DNA from: Patagioenas fasciata
Lineage: Eukaryota > Chordata > Aves > Columbiformes > Columbidae
Reading direction: 5' to 3'
Length of the DNA: 64,000 nt
Assembly (NCBI RefSeq): GCF_037038585.1
Contig: NC_092524.1
Location: 69,030,552-69,094,551, forward strand
Both the position numbers and the translations under genes were made by a program. A model generated the notes under the pieces. That model was given only the letters and a program-made list of their open reading frames with translations. It had not been told where the DNA came from and made no database searches. Below are positions 1-14,500 of this stretch, piece after piece (position 1 is the stretch's first letter; every line of letters begins with the position of its first letter).

Positions 1-3000
1 AATGAAATTTAAAGCACTGTTTGAGTTCTGATCCTCCACTTCTCTTAATTGTGAAGAGGCATGACGAACTTTTTGATTAACATAGTGCCTGTAAAACTTT
101 GTCTAACCGTTCCTGTCCAGAGAGTCTGTTTTTAAATCACAATGGGGAATAAGGGAATCATGAGGATGGATACGGGGATCTTGAGAGGGTTTTATGATCT
201 GCCATGGCTCAGCGGTCACAACCGACCGCCTGCTTAGGGTGTATGAACAGGAATTCTTCCTTTGCTCGTTGTGTGGGTGGTGAGGTTTGTTTTGGGTACA
301 GACCGGCCGTGCGGGCTTCAGCATCTCCTTATCAGCGGGATCTCTGCTGGGATGTGGTCTCACCCTGACGTTACGGCTTCGTCCCTCCTGCTGCCTCGTG
401 GTTTCTGCTTCCGTTACTTCATCCCCGTGTAGCATTTTTCTTTCGCTACGGGAAGTTTTTCCGAAGCTTGAAGCGGAATTTGCGTGTGATCCCTGTGTGG
501 TTGCACCAGAGAAGGGCAATAACAGGATCTTCTTGCAGGTGGAATATACTTGCAGGATATATCATGTCTTGTAGAGACCTTATAGTATATATAATATACC
601 GCTCTGTTCTGCAGTGTGCACATCATCAAACCCCCAGTACAGCAGTTCTTAGGACAGCAAGGGTGCTGAGGACTTAATGCTGAATTATCCTGTAGGTATT
701 TAACTTCATGCCAAGAGGAAATCTTCTCTATATAAAGAAGTAACTTTCCTTTTTGCCCCTTTTAGCAGAGGGTGCGTGTGAGCTGGGGATGGTTTTGGGT
801 CCCTGTCGAGTTTTCCTCCGGCTTTCTCAAACGCATTCCAATTAAATCATCAGCCCTAATTTACTGCAATAGTCTAATTTCTGTAGCGTGCGTATTATTT
901 GAGCAGCGTGGGTTTGGTCCGTGTTTTAAAGAGTTGAACCAGTAAGGTGAGGAAGTCACTGGCCAAGTGCTTGAAACCGCTGTTGGACAACCGGAGATTA
1001 AACTGTCAAAACCAGTTGTTTCTTCTTTTCAAGTTACGTCGTTGAAATGAGCGGATCAGTCAAAACCGAGAAACAAAACCAAGCAACACAATCAAAACAG
1101 TTTCTTTTATCTCCTGGCTCAAAATAAGATGTGAGAGGATAAGAAAGCTGTTAAATTGTGAAAGGTATCATCTGTAATGAAGTGGCAGCGTATTTCATCT
1201 CTTAATTAGCAGAAATGCAAAATATACTTTATACTTGACCTTTCTCATGTATCTAGCACATTTAAAAGTTCTAATTTTCCTCGTTAAAAAACTTCACTAA
1301 AATGTCATTTCTGTTTATCTCAGCAGAATTCCAGGCTGTGATTTTGAATCGCCTACTGAATTAGAAATATTGCTGATCACTGTTTCATCATAAGATATAA
1401 TACGAAGATTTTAAATAACTTTATTCTGGTAGAAACAGCTGGGCAGTGGTACCATCAGACGCAGGGACACTATAGCACGTATAGACACGTACACAAATGA
1501 CATTTTGAGGAGATCATAATGCCTTACCCATCTTCGCAACTGATACAGCAGAGCTGCAAACCAAAGCTTCATCTTAGGACAGAAAAACAATCTCCCCGCT
1601 CCTATTTTTTAACTGATTTTCTTTTAACTTCTTTGATTTACACAGCTGCTTTATTATCCGTTCTTTCTGGTTTATTTAACAGTAACAACAACAAAGAACA
1701 AAACACCCAGACCTGTTTTCTCGCAAAAACAACTTATGGCTTATTCCCTTTGGTTTGGTAACTGTGAGTTCACCTCTGAGGAGCTGGAATTTTAAGGAAG
1801 CACTTACTGAACAGCTTTGTTGGAGTTAGATTTTTCTACTGATATCTATAGCATCTCTCTAGATTCTATCGAATGAATTACAGCAAGGAAAAGAAGTTGA
1901 TATAGACTCGTAGCCTGGGTTTGGTGCCGTGTGGGACATGAAAATCTCAAGGAGTTTGCCCAGACAAGGAGTTCAAGATGAGCTTGTACACGTGGCTCAT
2001 TTAGAGCATGAGATATCACAGAATCCCAGAATGTCAGGGGTTGGAAGGGCCCTGGAAAGCTCATCCAGTGCAATCCCCCCATGGAGCAGGAACACCCAGC
2101 TGAGGTTCCACAGGAAGGTGTCCAGGCGGGTTTGAATGGCTGCACAGAAGGAGACTCCACAACCTCCCTGGGCAGCCTGGGCCAGGCTCTGACACCCTCA
2201 CCAGGAACAAGTTTCTTCTCAAATTCAAGTGGAACCTCCTGTGTTCCAGTTTGAACCCATTACCCCCTTATCCTACCATTGGTTGTCACTGAGAAGAGCC
2301 TGGCTCCATCCTCCTGACACTGCCCCTTTCCATATTGATCCCCAGGAATGAGTCCCCCCTCAGTCTCCTCTTCTCCAGCTCCAGAGCCCCAGCTCCCTCA
2401 GCCTTTCCTCACACGGGAGATGCTCCACTCCCTTCAGCATCTTGGTGGCTGCGCTGGACTCTCTCCAGCAGTTCCCTGTCCTTCTGGAACTGAGGGGCCA
2501 CAACTGGACACAAGATTCCAGGTGTGGTCTCCCCAGGGCAGAGCAGAGGGGCAGGAGAACCTCTCTGACCTACTGACCACCCCCTTCTAACCCACCCCAG
2601 GTACCATTGGCTTCCTGGCCACAAGGGCCCAGTGCTGGCTCATGGTCACCCTGCTGTCCCCAGGACCCCCAGCTCCCTTTCCCCTACGCTCCTCTCTAAC
2701 AGGTCATTCCCCAATTTATACTGAGCATTCTTTGATACGTGTGATCTTACATTTAAAAACATATATTATTTCTCAGGCAAGCGAGCTATTTCTAGCAGCT
2801 TTTCAAACCAATCTAACGCACACAGTTGTAACTTGAGACGGTTCTTTTCTGTTTTGGTTTTGTTCTCCAACTGAGTCAAAACTGGGCCTTTTTTCCTGTT
2901 TTCCTCACGTGGTATTTGTTTGTATCTTTTGTGCTGCATTTGTTGCTAAATAGTATTCTTGTGGTCAGGGTCTGTTTCTAGCTTTGACGTTTCAGTTTTC

Positions 3001-6000
3001 AAAGGATCGTGCCAAATATTTTGCAAATGCTGACCTGCCAAAAAAACTTGGTAAGAGAATAACCAGTGTCTGCTTGGAAGCATAGAGCTTATTGCTTGTG
3101 TTATTCCTTTTTTCTTAAATAAATGTTGTTAAGATGTGCACTGATCTTTGCTATTATTGTTACCCCTGTTGTCGTAGGTCTTTGTCCTTCTGTAGTTATT
3201 TCTAGGAATGAGAAATAAATGTTTCAGTGGCTGTTGAGATCTATAAAGCCACTTTCCTTATCCAAATCCTTAGTCTGGTTTTCTATGCTGGAATCAAAGG
3301 ATTTGGCCTAACATCATTAATGAGCTTTTAATCCCTTATTGCTTGAGTTAATTGGCCTTGTGTTAGAAAGTGTCTGAAGTCCGTGTGCGTTCCCCTCCTC
3401 CCAATGAGATATACTATCTACATTTCACCAACTGCCAGGAAAAAGAAATACATTTAAGCCTTATTTGCACTATAGCTGTGCTTAGGAGTGCCAGCTGCAC
3501 ATCTAAGTTTTGGGTTTTAATGTGGAATTTATTTAAAGCCTGGTACTATTGCGTGTTCTGGGTTCTGCTCCTTCCATAAGGGCAGCTGCTGTGAATGTGG
3601 CAATAGGGGGTGACAGTGTGAACGTCGCCTCCCGCTTTGTACTCGTACATGTGAATCTTTTATTTCCTTCCCAAAAGTAGTAGCGGTGCTGGCTGTGAGA
3701 GATGGTTCCCTTGTAGCGTGTTGGATCTATAAGGTCTCTGTTTGGGAGACGGTTTCTGAAAGGCTCCACTATAAAGGAGCCTGGTACCGCTCTCCGGCTC
3801 CGCCATCCAGCTGCGAGGGTGCGGGTGAACAATCGCCTCCGGGTGTTCCTGCCTCCCCAAAGAGAAACAGCCCTGAAAATTAGAAATCACTGTCAGGTGC
3901 CTTTTTCCAGCAGCAAAGACCTGCGAGACATCTGCTCCGCGTGCAGTGGACGGAGCGTTGGGGACTTGGATGGGAGGGACAGTTGTTTCTGGCTGGCACA
4001 GATCTCGGTTAGATTTGCATTAATATTTGATGGCCATCCCACATTTTACTTTTTTTAAGCTATTCTCTTTTTTTCCGTCTTCTGTGTTTTTAATCCATCC
4101 ATAGACTGTCCTGCATGAAGGAGAAAAGTGCGTTCAGTGTCTGTTACAGACATGCTCTCAGCATCTCAAGCAGCCTTTGTTCAGCCCATTACTCTCTTTA
4201 GGTTGTCTCAGGATGGGGATGGAGGGAATTTTGGGTAGATTTTGCTTATTTTGTTTTATAAAGAAGAAAGGAGAACCCACAAAAGTCTGCAGTGATTGCA
4301 CCGGTGTGGGTTTGGTGCCTGCGTCCGTCAGATGGGTGCGTTGTGGTGACATCTGCAAGATCCCACCTTCTGTTTCACGGTCTTTGTGCTCCTGCCTTCT
4401 GGTTCATAGATGCTGGAGTCTTGGTTTGTTAGGGTATCCTGCTCTTTTTTATTCCCTTGGTGCTTGTAATGCTTTGGATTCTCTTTTGTAATTAGAGCTA
4501 AAACACTAAATTTGCTTCCTGTGTGTAAGAAATGAGGCTGTTTTCATGGATTTAGAGCAGCCCAGATGAGAGACATTGTTTTGGGTCACCTGAGTTGGCT
4601 GAGAGCTCCAGGCAGCACCAGATGTGAATTCAGAGGTGTAGGTGGGTGAGCTGAAGGGTCTGTTTGGTGATTTGGTGAGATATGGAAAGAACCATGCGGC
4701 ATAGTGGGAATTTCAAAACCACGTAGAGCAGCTTAAGAGTTCTAAAGTGTAAGAGGTCAGAAAAGAAGCAGGCAGCGTTTGAGATGGCAAATCGTCGTGG
4801 TCACTGGTGAGTGAAGCTTGGCAAGGAGTGAATAAGATGGGCCCGCACGGGAGCGTTGCCACAGGAGCTGCAATTATGATCAGATTAAACGAAGATGCAG
4901 TTGAACAAACGGCTCTTCTGGTGAACCGGGCTGTTGATCCAAGGCTGGAGATCAAACAAAGACGTTGGGGTAGGGAGGGGATTTCACCACAGATGTTGAA
5001 AGTACTAATTTGGAGGCTGTGAGGGTGATGTTGGTGTCTGATCCTTCCTCTTCTCCTCTTCGGTGTTGAAGGAGAAAGAGGCTGGACAAGGAGACCGAGC
5101 ACACAAACTTGTTCAGATGTCCACGTGAAATGATTCTCCAGTTTCTGACCATCTCTCCCAGCTTAGCGCTGTGGACCCTGGGGTGGAATTGTCTGGCTTA
5201 CCCTCTTAAAAAGAAATAAAACTGCAGAGTGCAGAACTGGTTCTGAAACCAGTTTTCCATGTTACTTCTGGTCGTTAGCTATAGAAAATGTCCTGCCCAG
5301 AATGTGTTCTCTTGTGTACATTGTTGGGTGTGTGATGGGAAGCATCAAACGCAGGGGTTGCCGTGGGTGTCGCATTGGATCCACTGTCCCACGACAGCTT
5401 TTTGATGCAGTCCTGAGAAAAAAGTGAAGTCTCGATGGGAAAACCTGATGTGTAACGTCAGAAAACTCCCCCCACTGCCCCAAACCCCAGTCCTGCTAAT
5501 AGCACACGGCTCATTTTTGAATGATGTACCACTGATGTTGTACCTGGGTTGGAAGAACGTGTGTTGGTCCTGGACTAACGCAGGCTCTGTCTGTGCAAAT
5601 CTCTCTGCAAATCCCAATCTGGGATGCTGATGCTCACCCAGAGTTGCAGGACAGCTGGAGAAGACGACCAAAAAGCTGCCTAGCTCTTCTTTCTCAGTAA
5701 ATATACTCTGTATATGACATAGAGCAAAAGGAATTGGACTCTCTGTCTCACCTCATTCAAATATGCCTTTGTTCCGGTCCCATTCTTGTGTAGGTCAGGT
5801 TTTCTGTCGAAGCTTTTTGAGCCTTCTGCCAAAATCCTATTGTTTTAATTTTCATTCTGAGCCATGTAGAACACAATTTTCAACTTTGAGTCTCATTAAA
5901 TAAAGTGAAGATCAATACCAGCAGATAGCAAAGGCTCTGCCTTCCTCTCAGGAAGACATCTCTACATGGTAAATGTACATAAATACGTATAAATGATAAC

Positions 6001-8512
6001 TTGCTCTATCAGAAATAGCTCAGGAGACACTCAGCAGCTGCTGAATAACATGCGTGGTGGTTGGCAGCTCTGGATTATTGGCGTGCGGTTGTTTCAGACC
6101 AGCTCCCCTGGCCTATGGTTGTTTTCAGCTGATTTTGAACTAAGACTTGAAGCACAGAGGAAATTTCAGGGGGACCAGAAATGTTAAAAATTGGAAATAA
6201 GATGACTAGAAGAACTATAATTTTTTACATTGACTTCAGCTCCTGCCTCACCCCCCAGTGAAGAAGTGCAACAATAAAACAAATTGATAGATCGTTAACT
6301 AGTTCTTCACATCAGGGAAATGATGGAGAATTGTACATAATTCATAGTGAAATGTCAAGGTTGTTTCACAAAGGCGGCAATGTTGATGTTGTGTGTTCCC
6401 ATCTGACTCCCTTGATACTGCACCCTCTTGTTTTAAAAAGTACGACACAAACCGTAGACGCCCCTAGGAAATGAGTTGCGAATGTCTTTAATTAACATCT
6501 CTCCAAATGATCTGAGGAACCCTGATTTGACAGTTGTCATATCTAGCTGTGTGTTACGGAAACCCGGTTTTCATCCCTTGCCTTCTTACATTTTTAACGA
6601 TGTGCAAGATGACAGTAATTCATCATTGATCAAGTTTTCAGCTGCCAGAAAGGGGTGGAAGAGGAGACAAAAACCCCAGAGTGAGAGCAGAGTCCCTGGG
6701 TGAGGAGGTGACGGCTCTTGGGAAGAGCCAGGGTGGGTAATTTGCTGTGTGTTCGCAACACAGCTCTCTAAACCGAAGATCTAATAGGGTTTCTGTATCT
6801 GAGCATCCAAACGAGGATGTTGAGGATCAGGGAATATTAATACTTGAGCATTTTTGCCTTTGGTGCTGGCACAATAGGACTTGAATATTGTGTGTGGTCC
6901 TGGTGTCATCAACCTGAGAAGTGTGTTCAGTTGGAAGATTCAGCTGTAGGACCAGAAAAGCAGTTTTAGGGTGAGTGGTTCAGATAACTTGATGTGTTTA
7001 GTTCGTAAATACCAACCCGCTGGAGAGCTTTCCCTTCCAGCAGACAAAGTTGGATGGTTAAAACCCAAATAGCGGCCTTGTTAGGTATAACAGCACCAGC
7101 GAGAGCGTCATCCTTCGGCTGTACCTGGACGAACGCTCCTTCGTGATGCTGAAGGATACCGAAGGTTTTGCTGTGGTCTAAAAAGCATCTCTGGCTGGAA
7201 GGTACTTTTAGAAGCGGTCAAGGTTTCCTTTGTGGTTAGCAGATAACTCTGTTCCTCTGTTCAGTGATTTGCTCTGTTTGCCTCTGTCGTGCAGCTGTTC
7301 AGGTTCTCCTTGGCTTCAGCTGACTCATATTTTTGTCCTTAGCATGTGTTTTGACACCCATCTCTCGGCTGAGCGCCATGGGACTTTGAAATGCCAATCA
7401 TTGTTATTGGTGTGGGTTTGGGTGGGGGTTTGTTTGCTTATTTTTTTATTTGTGTGTTTGTTTGGGTTTTTTCCCCTGGCTGGAAGCCTTTCCCCATTTG
7501 GAAACTTAATTAAGTGTTGACAAAACAGAGGCGTTCATCTCTCAAGTTCTTGCTTTACCTGTTGATAAATTAAGACTTCTTCTTGTCCAAAGCGTGTTTC
7601 TTTTTCTGTAGTGCTTCCTTCAGTTCAGTCCACAGCAGCATATTTACCCATCTTAAATAACCACCCAAATTGCTCTGACCTAACCCAGATTTCCCTTGAT
7701 TTTCTATAATCTACCTCTTCACCAGATTCCGTATGTTCCCTGCGTGTCTGTCAGGGTAAGAACGGAACAGCTGGGTTTAGATTCCTGTAACTTGGGGATG
7801 ATGGGCAAAGGGGAATGCTGCAGCGCCTAATTGGCTCGGGTTGCATGTCAGGAATGATATAGCTTAGCTCCGCTGATGGTGCCCGATTGGTTTAGAGCTC
7901 ATTTTACTACTGTTAACAGTCTTAATGAAATCCCCTCTTAAAAATTTCTATATCTGAGGTTCCTGTAACATTTTCCTCCAGCGCTGAATTCTCAGGGTGA
8001 AGTTTACACCGTACCTGGGCAGGACAGTTCTGTAAGGACATAAGCGGAGCTTAACTGGACCATCTTCTGCAGGGTCCTGGGGACCACTGGCCTCTGCCAG
8101 GATCTGCTGGGAGTTTGTTTGCAGCGTTAAGTTCTTCTTGGGGAATCGCAGCTCATCCAGTTCTGCTTTCAGAGCACACTGAGCTTTGGCACCACAAGAC
8201 GGGTGGTGCAGCATCGCACCTACGTACCCGTGAGCTTCTCCGTCTCAACAAGCCTTAAAGATGGTGTTTGGGAGGTGTGAGCTCTCATTTGTTGTGGGTT
8301 TTTAAAGGAACTGCGGGTAACGCTTCCCAGCTCCAACGGGGTTGATGCTGTGCTAATACCAAACCCAGATAATCCTCAGCCAGGTTGCTCTGGGCTAATT
8401 GAGTTGTGCTGTGTCAGTAACACATGACATCACGTCGTATCTTTTCACTTTGTGGGACTGCGCGAGGTGCTTTTCCAGTGTAATTAAATATGTCTTAACT
8501 CTCTTATTTCAG
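1..8512 (+). other. MAP4K5: MAP4K5 intron sequence upstream of the first visible exon
   Basis: No coding exon was found here. The reading frame of the exon at 8513 begins with ARNLHTG, which in this family directly follows the exon carrying the start codon and the glycine loop, so this stretch should be intron 1. It holds a CR1 at 2016-2732, a G/T-rich low-complexity run near 7400-7470 and otherwise AT-rich sequence. That it is intron is inferred, since the upstream exon is not visible. Confidence 0.75.
2016..2732 (-). mobile_element. CR1 LINE, 5'-truncated, young subfamily
   Basis: On the - strand it ends with the CR1 tail (attctgggattctgtga) and carries the 3' module shared with copies at 11463, 24288, 30852, 40630, 42416, 52340 and 53098. 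Only the end of the reverse-transcriptase reading frame region and the 3' UTR remain. Confidence 0.92.
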
Positions 8513-8570
8513 GCTAGAAATCTTCATACGGGAGAACTGGCTGCTGTAAAAATAATCAAGTTAGAGCCCG
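8513..8570 (+). CDS. MAP4K5: MAP4K5 exon (visible exon 1): N-lobe with catalytic lysine
   Basis: Encodes [20 protein letters not shown] with the VAIK-type lysine (AAVKII). The acceptor is a pyrimidine run plus cag, the donor G|gtaagt. It starts at a codon border and ends one base into the Gly codon that the next exon completes (58 nt). Confidence 0.96.
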
Positions 8571-11500
8571 GTAAGTTTTACATTCTTTTCTGTATTTTTG
8601 AATTGCTTTTTTTTCATTCTTTTCCGTATGTTTATTTTCACACAGCTGTGGAGCTGCAGACAAAGCCGTGTTTGGGTTTTTCTGTAGTTTCAGCGATCAG
8701 ATGACAGGAAGCGCTGCAGGATGTACCATCGCTATTGCCTGTGTCCTGCTCGCTGTTTCCTTGTTTGTTCTTATCTGCCTTATCGATTGTTGCGTAAAAA
8801 GATGTTGCAGTTACACTGTGTTGTTAGTACAAAGAGAAGATTAAGGGCAGATGGTAAACTGAGAGCTCTGAGCTGGTGGGCTATGTGATTTGAAAGGGGA
8901 GGGGAGCAGGCGGTGATGCTGACACTCAGCAACTGGGAAAAACGTGGCCCTGTGCTCACACCATCATTTCCCTGTGTGTTTTCTGCCACTCCTCCTAAAA
9001 GCAGGAGATGGAGAAGAGAGAGATGCCCGAGAGATTTGCTGATCTGAAGCCTAATCCAGGTCTGTGTTCAGTTCTGCGAACACAGTTCAAATCCTAGGGT
9101 CAGTGTTGGACCCCTCACATCAAGAAAGGCCTTGAGGTGCTGGAGCGAGTTGGGAGAAGGGAACGGAGCTGGTGAGGGGCTGGAGCACAAGTGTGATGGG
9201 AGCGGCTGAGGGACCTGGGGGGTTCAGCTGGAGAACAGGAGCTGAGGGGAGACCTTCTGATCTCTGAACTGCCTGAAAGGAGCTTGGAGCCGGGGGAGGT
9301 CGGGCTCTGCTCCCCAGGAACAAGCGCCAGGAGCAGAGGAAACGGCCTCAAGTGGCACCAGGGGAGGTTGAGGTTGGATCTGGGGAACAATTTCTTCCCC
9401 AAAGGGCTGTGGGGCATTGGAACAGGCTGCCCAGGGCAGTGCTGGAGTCACCATCCCTGGAGGGTTGGACAGATGCAGAGATGAGGTTCTCAGGGATGTG
9501 GTGTGGTCCCTGAGATAGGTTGTGGTTGGACTCGATGATCCAAGAAGGCCAACGGTATCCGGGGTGCATTAAGAAGAGCGTGACCAGCAGGTGGAGGGAG
9601 GTTGTTCCTCCCCCTCTGCTCTGCCCTGGTGAGGACACAGCTGGAGTTCTGGGTCCAGTTCTGAATTCTTCAGTTTAGGAAGGACAAGGAATTACTGGAG
9701 AGAGTCCATGGGAGGGACACAAAGATGCTGAGGGGCCTGGAGCATCTTTCTTATGAGGAGACACTGGGAGAGCTGAGGCTGTTGAGCTGGAGAAGAGAAG
9801 CTGAGAGGGATCTGATCAATGGGATCAATATCTCAGGGTGGGTGTCAGAGGATGGACCAGACTGTTCAGTGGTGCCCAGCGCCAGGGTGAGGGGCAACGG
9901 GCACAGACTGAAACACAGGAGGCTCCATCTGAACATGAGCAGAAACTTCTTTGCTGGGAGATGCCAGAGCCTGGCCCAGGCTGCCCAGAGCGGGTGTGGA
10001 GTCTCCTTCTCTGAGACATTCAAACCCGCCTGGACCCACCTGTGTGATCTGCTCTGGGACCCTGCCTGAGCAGGGGGGTTGCACTGGGGGATCTACAGAG
10101 GTCCCTTCAGCCCCAACCGCTCTGTGGTTCTGTGATCTTGAGGGTCTCTTCTAACCAAAATGACTGGTAGAGCTGGAATCAGAAATTGTGTCCTGAATGG
10201 AAAAAGAGGTGGTTTTTATCTCCTCACTTATAACTCGGTCCCACTTGAAGATCTTGCACTGCTTTGGAGAAGTAATCTCTCATCACTTGTTCACTGGTGT
10301 AGGTTTCAAATCCCTCCTCAGTGCAGTTCCATCCTTTATCTCTTCTCGTTATTCTCCGGTTGCGTTTTGCCTGAACTCCTGTGCTCATGGTCCTGCTTGG
10401 GGACTGAGGTGGCAGCGGGGACAGTGAGCGGATCGTGGGCTCTCAGCAACAAGGAAATGTGGTTTTTTCTACAAGATCTGTGAAATTCCTCATTGTATTA
10501 TGTTGTTTACACAGGTGCAAAAAGCAACCCTACAAATTTATAAGAAAAATCTGTGAAAGACTGTTAAATACAAAGTTCCCATCTATGAGCGAGCTGTAAA
10601 TCTCTGGGGGTGGGGAAGGTGTTTGGGGGCAGCATCCCTGTGTGGGCTGGTTTTAAACACTTCCTTGGCATCCTCTGATGGAGATGGGGTAGGCAGGGCT
10701 GAAGGGCCCCGTACCTGGCTCAGCGCAGGTTTAATCTGTGCAGCCAAAGAGATGATTGTGAAGGCTGAAGGTAGAAGAAGCCTGGGAGGCTCCGAGAAGC
10801 TAAAACCATGTCTTTAGGTGACAGTGAGGAGTAACCTGTCCTTAGCAAACCAAGGCTGGTGAATTGGAAGAGATGCTTGGAAAATGGAGCTGAAGCAGAG
10901 GGCGAATCCTTTGCTGTTAGTGGAGGAAGAACAGGAGGTCGAGCAGCCCCCAAGACTCTGACCCAAAGTCATCACTCCTGAGAATCTCATTTTAATTAGC
11001 ACTGATGACCATGTATTATACGTTTCATTATGTTGCTGGACTGACTTGCCCAGGGAAGCAATTTCTTCTAGTCTGGTTTATTTGTTGTTTTTATTTTTTT
11101 AAATACATTTTTTAAACATTGCCAGCCTGATCTCCATCCATCACACGTACACCCACAGCCCTTTGGCAGAGATCTTCTTGGGGGTTTGCTTTGTTTTTAA
11201 GGAGGCTTCCCAGCATTTGTTTGCTTATTTATTCAGGTTTAGTTCTCTGGGATGGTTCCTGCCTCTGCAGGGTGCAGCAGCTCACTGTGCGCACTGTTCG
11301 AAATGCAAAATCAGCTGCTCCTCGCTTCAACATTCTGACTAATTTTAAGGGGTTTTTGTAGCTTTCTAGGACTGTCCTTACATCAATTCCTGGAGCAGGC
11401 CGGGGTCGGGAGGTGTTGCAGGTCGCGGCAATTGTCCCCTCAGCAACGGCTCCTGTCAGGCCACAAGGCCTGGGGAGACCACACCTGGAATCTTGTGTCC

Positions 11501-14500
11501 AGTTGTGGCCCCTCAGCTCCAGAAGGACAGGGAACTGCTGGAGAGAGTCCAGCGCAGCCACCAAGATGCTGAAGGGAGTGGAGCATCTCCCGTGTGAGGA
11601 AAGGCTGAGGGAGCTGGGGCTCTGGAGCTGGAGAAGAGGAGACTGAGGGGGGACTCATTCCTGGGGATCCATATGGAAAGGGGGAGTGTCAGGAGGATGG
11701 AGCCAGGCTCTTCTCGGTGACAACCAGTGATAGGACAAGGGGCAATGGATGCTTACAGGAGGTTCCACTTGAATATGAGAAGAAACTTGTTCCTGGTGAG
11801 GGTGTCAGAGCCTGGCCCAGGCTGCCCAGGGAGGTTGTGGAGTCTCCTTCTGTGCAGCCATTCAAACCCGCCTGGACACCTTCCTGTGGAACCTCAGCTG
11901 GGTGTTCCTGCTCCATGGGGGGATTGCACTGGATGAGCTTTCCAGGTCCCTTCCAACCCCTGACATTCTGGGATTCTGTGAAGGCACCACTAGAAAAAGA
12001 TTGGTCATAAATTTTGGAAATTAGTCACCGGAGAAACAGGCTTGTGAGTTGTACACAGCATCTTCTGGAGAGGAGGAGGAGGAGGAGGTGGTTCACAGAT
12101 GGAAATTAATTAGCAAATGGAAAAAGAAGAGCTCCACACTTGACTAATACATAGACAGGGGAATGGGGAGCAGAAGACAAAAGGCTCTGAAGCAGGGTGC
12201 CCCAGGGCAGATGAGGAATACGCTGGATTAAAGCTGTAAGACACAGCACAGAAGGAGGTGGCAGCATTTTGGGAGAGCCCACAAAACTGCTGAAATGGCG
12301 GGTGGGGATGAACTGTGGTTTGTTTTTTTACTCCCTCGTTTACTGCAGGTTGCAAGTGAATCGGTTGGCAAAGAGATTCCAACTTAAAGCTGAGACCCCA
12401 ACATGAGAAGGTATTGTATTTCAGCTGCTATTACCTTCTTTTGTCTGTTCTCCAGACAAAGGAAATAAGCTCTTTACTGAGAAGGTTACTGTCATGAATT
12501 TATTTGCATTTTTGGGCAGTACACTAGATCTGCTACCACAGTTACTTAAGCTGTGCTGCTCAAGTCAGAATAGATAGTGTTTTTCACTTTTTTTTTTTGG
12601 CATAGGCTTTGGAGAGCATTAGGCAAAAGTATTATGGCACGCTAATGACATTTCCCAGCATTCAATGGGTGCAAATGCTTCAAATAATTTGGGAGCCAGC
12701 TCTATTTCAGAAACTAATCCAACTGTACTCAGCAGCAGAGAAGCCAAAACCAGCTGAAACGCTGAGGCCACTTCCTTCTATGGGTTTAGCAGACGAATCG
12801 AGAGGGGAGTCAATACAAAGAGGTAACTCTACCAGTGACGTTTTCTGCCACAAAACTTTCTCCTGGGGTGAATATAATTTAAAAAAGAAAGTAAATGATA
12901 CTAATGTCCGTTTTAAATAATGACCAGTGCCGTCAGAGCCCTTAGGCGCTTTGAGGGCTGGCAGCGATCTGTAAATTTTGCGGTGTTACAGAAGAATCTC
13001 TTTGCTGGTTTTCATTTGGCGCAGTGTTTGTCTTTTCCACGGGACATCCCCATAAAGGCCAGAAGGAGCCAGTTACCTGTTTCAGATTGGATCTTAAACC
13101 CGAGGTGGGATTTTGTACAAGCGAACATAGCCGTGCAAAGGTGTGCGGAGCTGTGCTCAGTGCACGCAAAGCCGGGTCTGGTTCGTTGTGTTTGTTTCGT
13201 GTCCCGTGGTTGATATTCCCTGTAGGAATACGGCCCTGGGGCTGGGTCACCATGGAGCTGCACTGTCAGTCCGGGGCATTTTGGGCACCGAACAAGAGTA
13301 TTTTGGCAATGCAGCCTCATTCTCTGTATAATAAATTCCCCAGGGATGCTATGAGCTATGGAGAAGAACAAACCTGAGGCTTGTTTAAACTAAGCCTATG
13401 GGGGATGAAGAGCACCTGGAGTTGAAGAAGTATGAAAAGAACTTCTTGATACCTGGGAGAGGATGTGGAGTGCCCAGCAGTTTAATGATATTTAACATCT
13501 TGATGCCTGATCTGATTTTACTTTGCATGCTTCTGATGCATTTCTGATCTGCTGTTGTTCTTTCAGAAATGTGCGTGTTTCCATGTAGTGTAAGCTCTCG
13601 CTTCCAACAGAGTTTCTTGGATGAAGAAGGAGTTGTGGCAGGGGCAATGGTGGTTTATGAGTAGGAAAGAAGCTGGAAGGTAACACAGAGTGGAGCATGT
13701 GGGGTGAAGGTTGTGAAGGGGTGAGTTAGGAAGCCGTTTGGCAAAATACATGAAAACAAATAGCGATAGCGAGATGGCAACAAGAAGGGAGAGTAAGGAT
13801 GGGATCATGAAAGGATGCGATGTTGAACAATCAGTAGATAAGGAAAAGAGGTGAAAGTGTTAAGGAATAGAAATATAGATTATACGTTGACATAGCTGCT
13901 CATAAATAGGATCCAAGCAGAGGAGAGAACACACACGAAGAAATAGTATCTGGTGTTAGACCGGTCACCGCGGACACTTGTGTGCTGCTCACGCAGAGCC
14001 CGTGCTGCTGTGCCAGCGTGTCGCCATGCGTAATATTTTATAATATAGTATCAGTGGCGAGATAATCAGGACCATCGGTGGTTAGAAGTTGGCAGCTAAA
14101 TGCCTGGCAGTGAAATTTTCTGGTGGAAACATCATTGTTTCCAAAGAGCTGTTTCCTGCTTGGAGTCAAGTTTCCGAGCATCGAGTTTGGGGAATGTGAA
14201 TTCTTTCTGTCCGACTGCAGGTTTCCTTCAATCCTGAGACAAGAGGTATGGATAAAACAGCTCGGGCGCTTGAGCACGGTTTAAATTTCCCCTTCTTAAA
14301 GGTGGGAAGCTTTGAAAGATTGTTCTCGGTTTTCAAAATGGTTGGTAAAGAGCAACGCAGATTGTGGTGGTGGAGAAAGCAGGAGTTTTGTGTGTGCCGG
14401 AGCTGCGGGATGAGGTGCTACAGCCATCTCTCCAGCTCCCCAAAAATATTTGGGGCTGTTGTTCAGTTGTGTTGCATGTCAAGCTATCTACATGGGGATT

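Noticed and set aside
3782-3797. Sixteen bases identical to the WYRSP codons of CDKL1 exon 5
   Set aside because: Flanks on both sides do not match the exon; taken as chance.
13024-13377. 117-codon + strand frame in the 11 kb intron
   Set aside because: No family resemblance, no suitable splice signals, overlapped by an equally long frame on the other strand.
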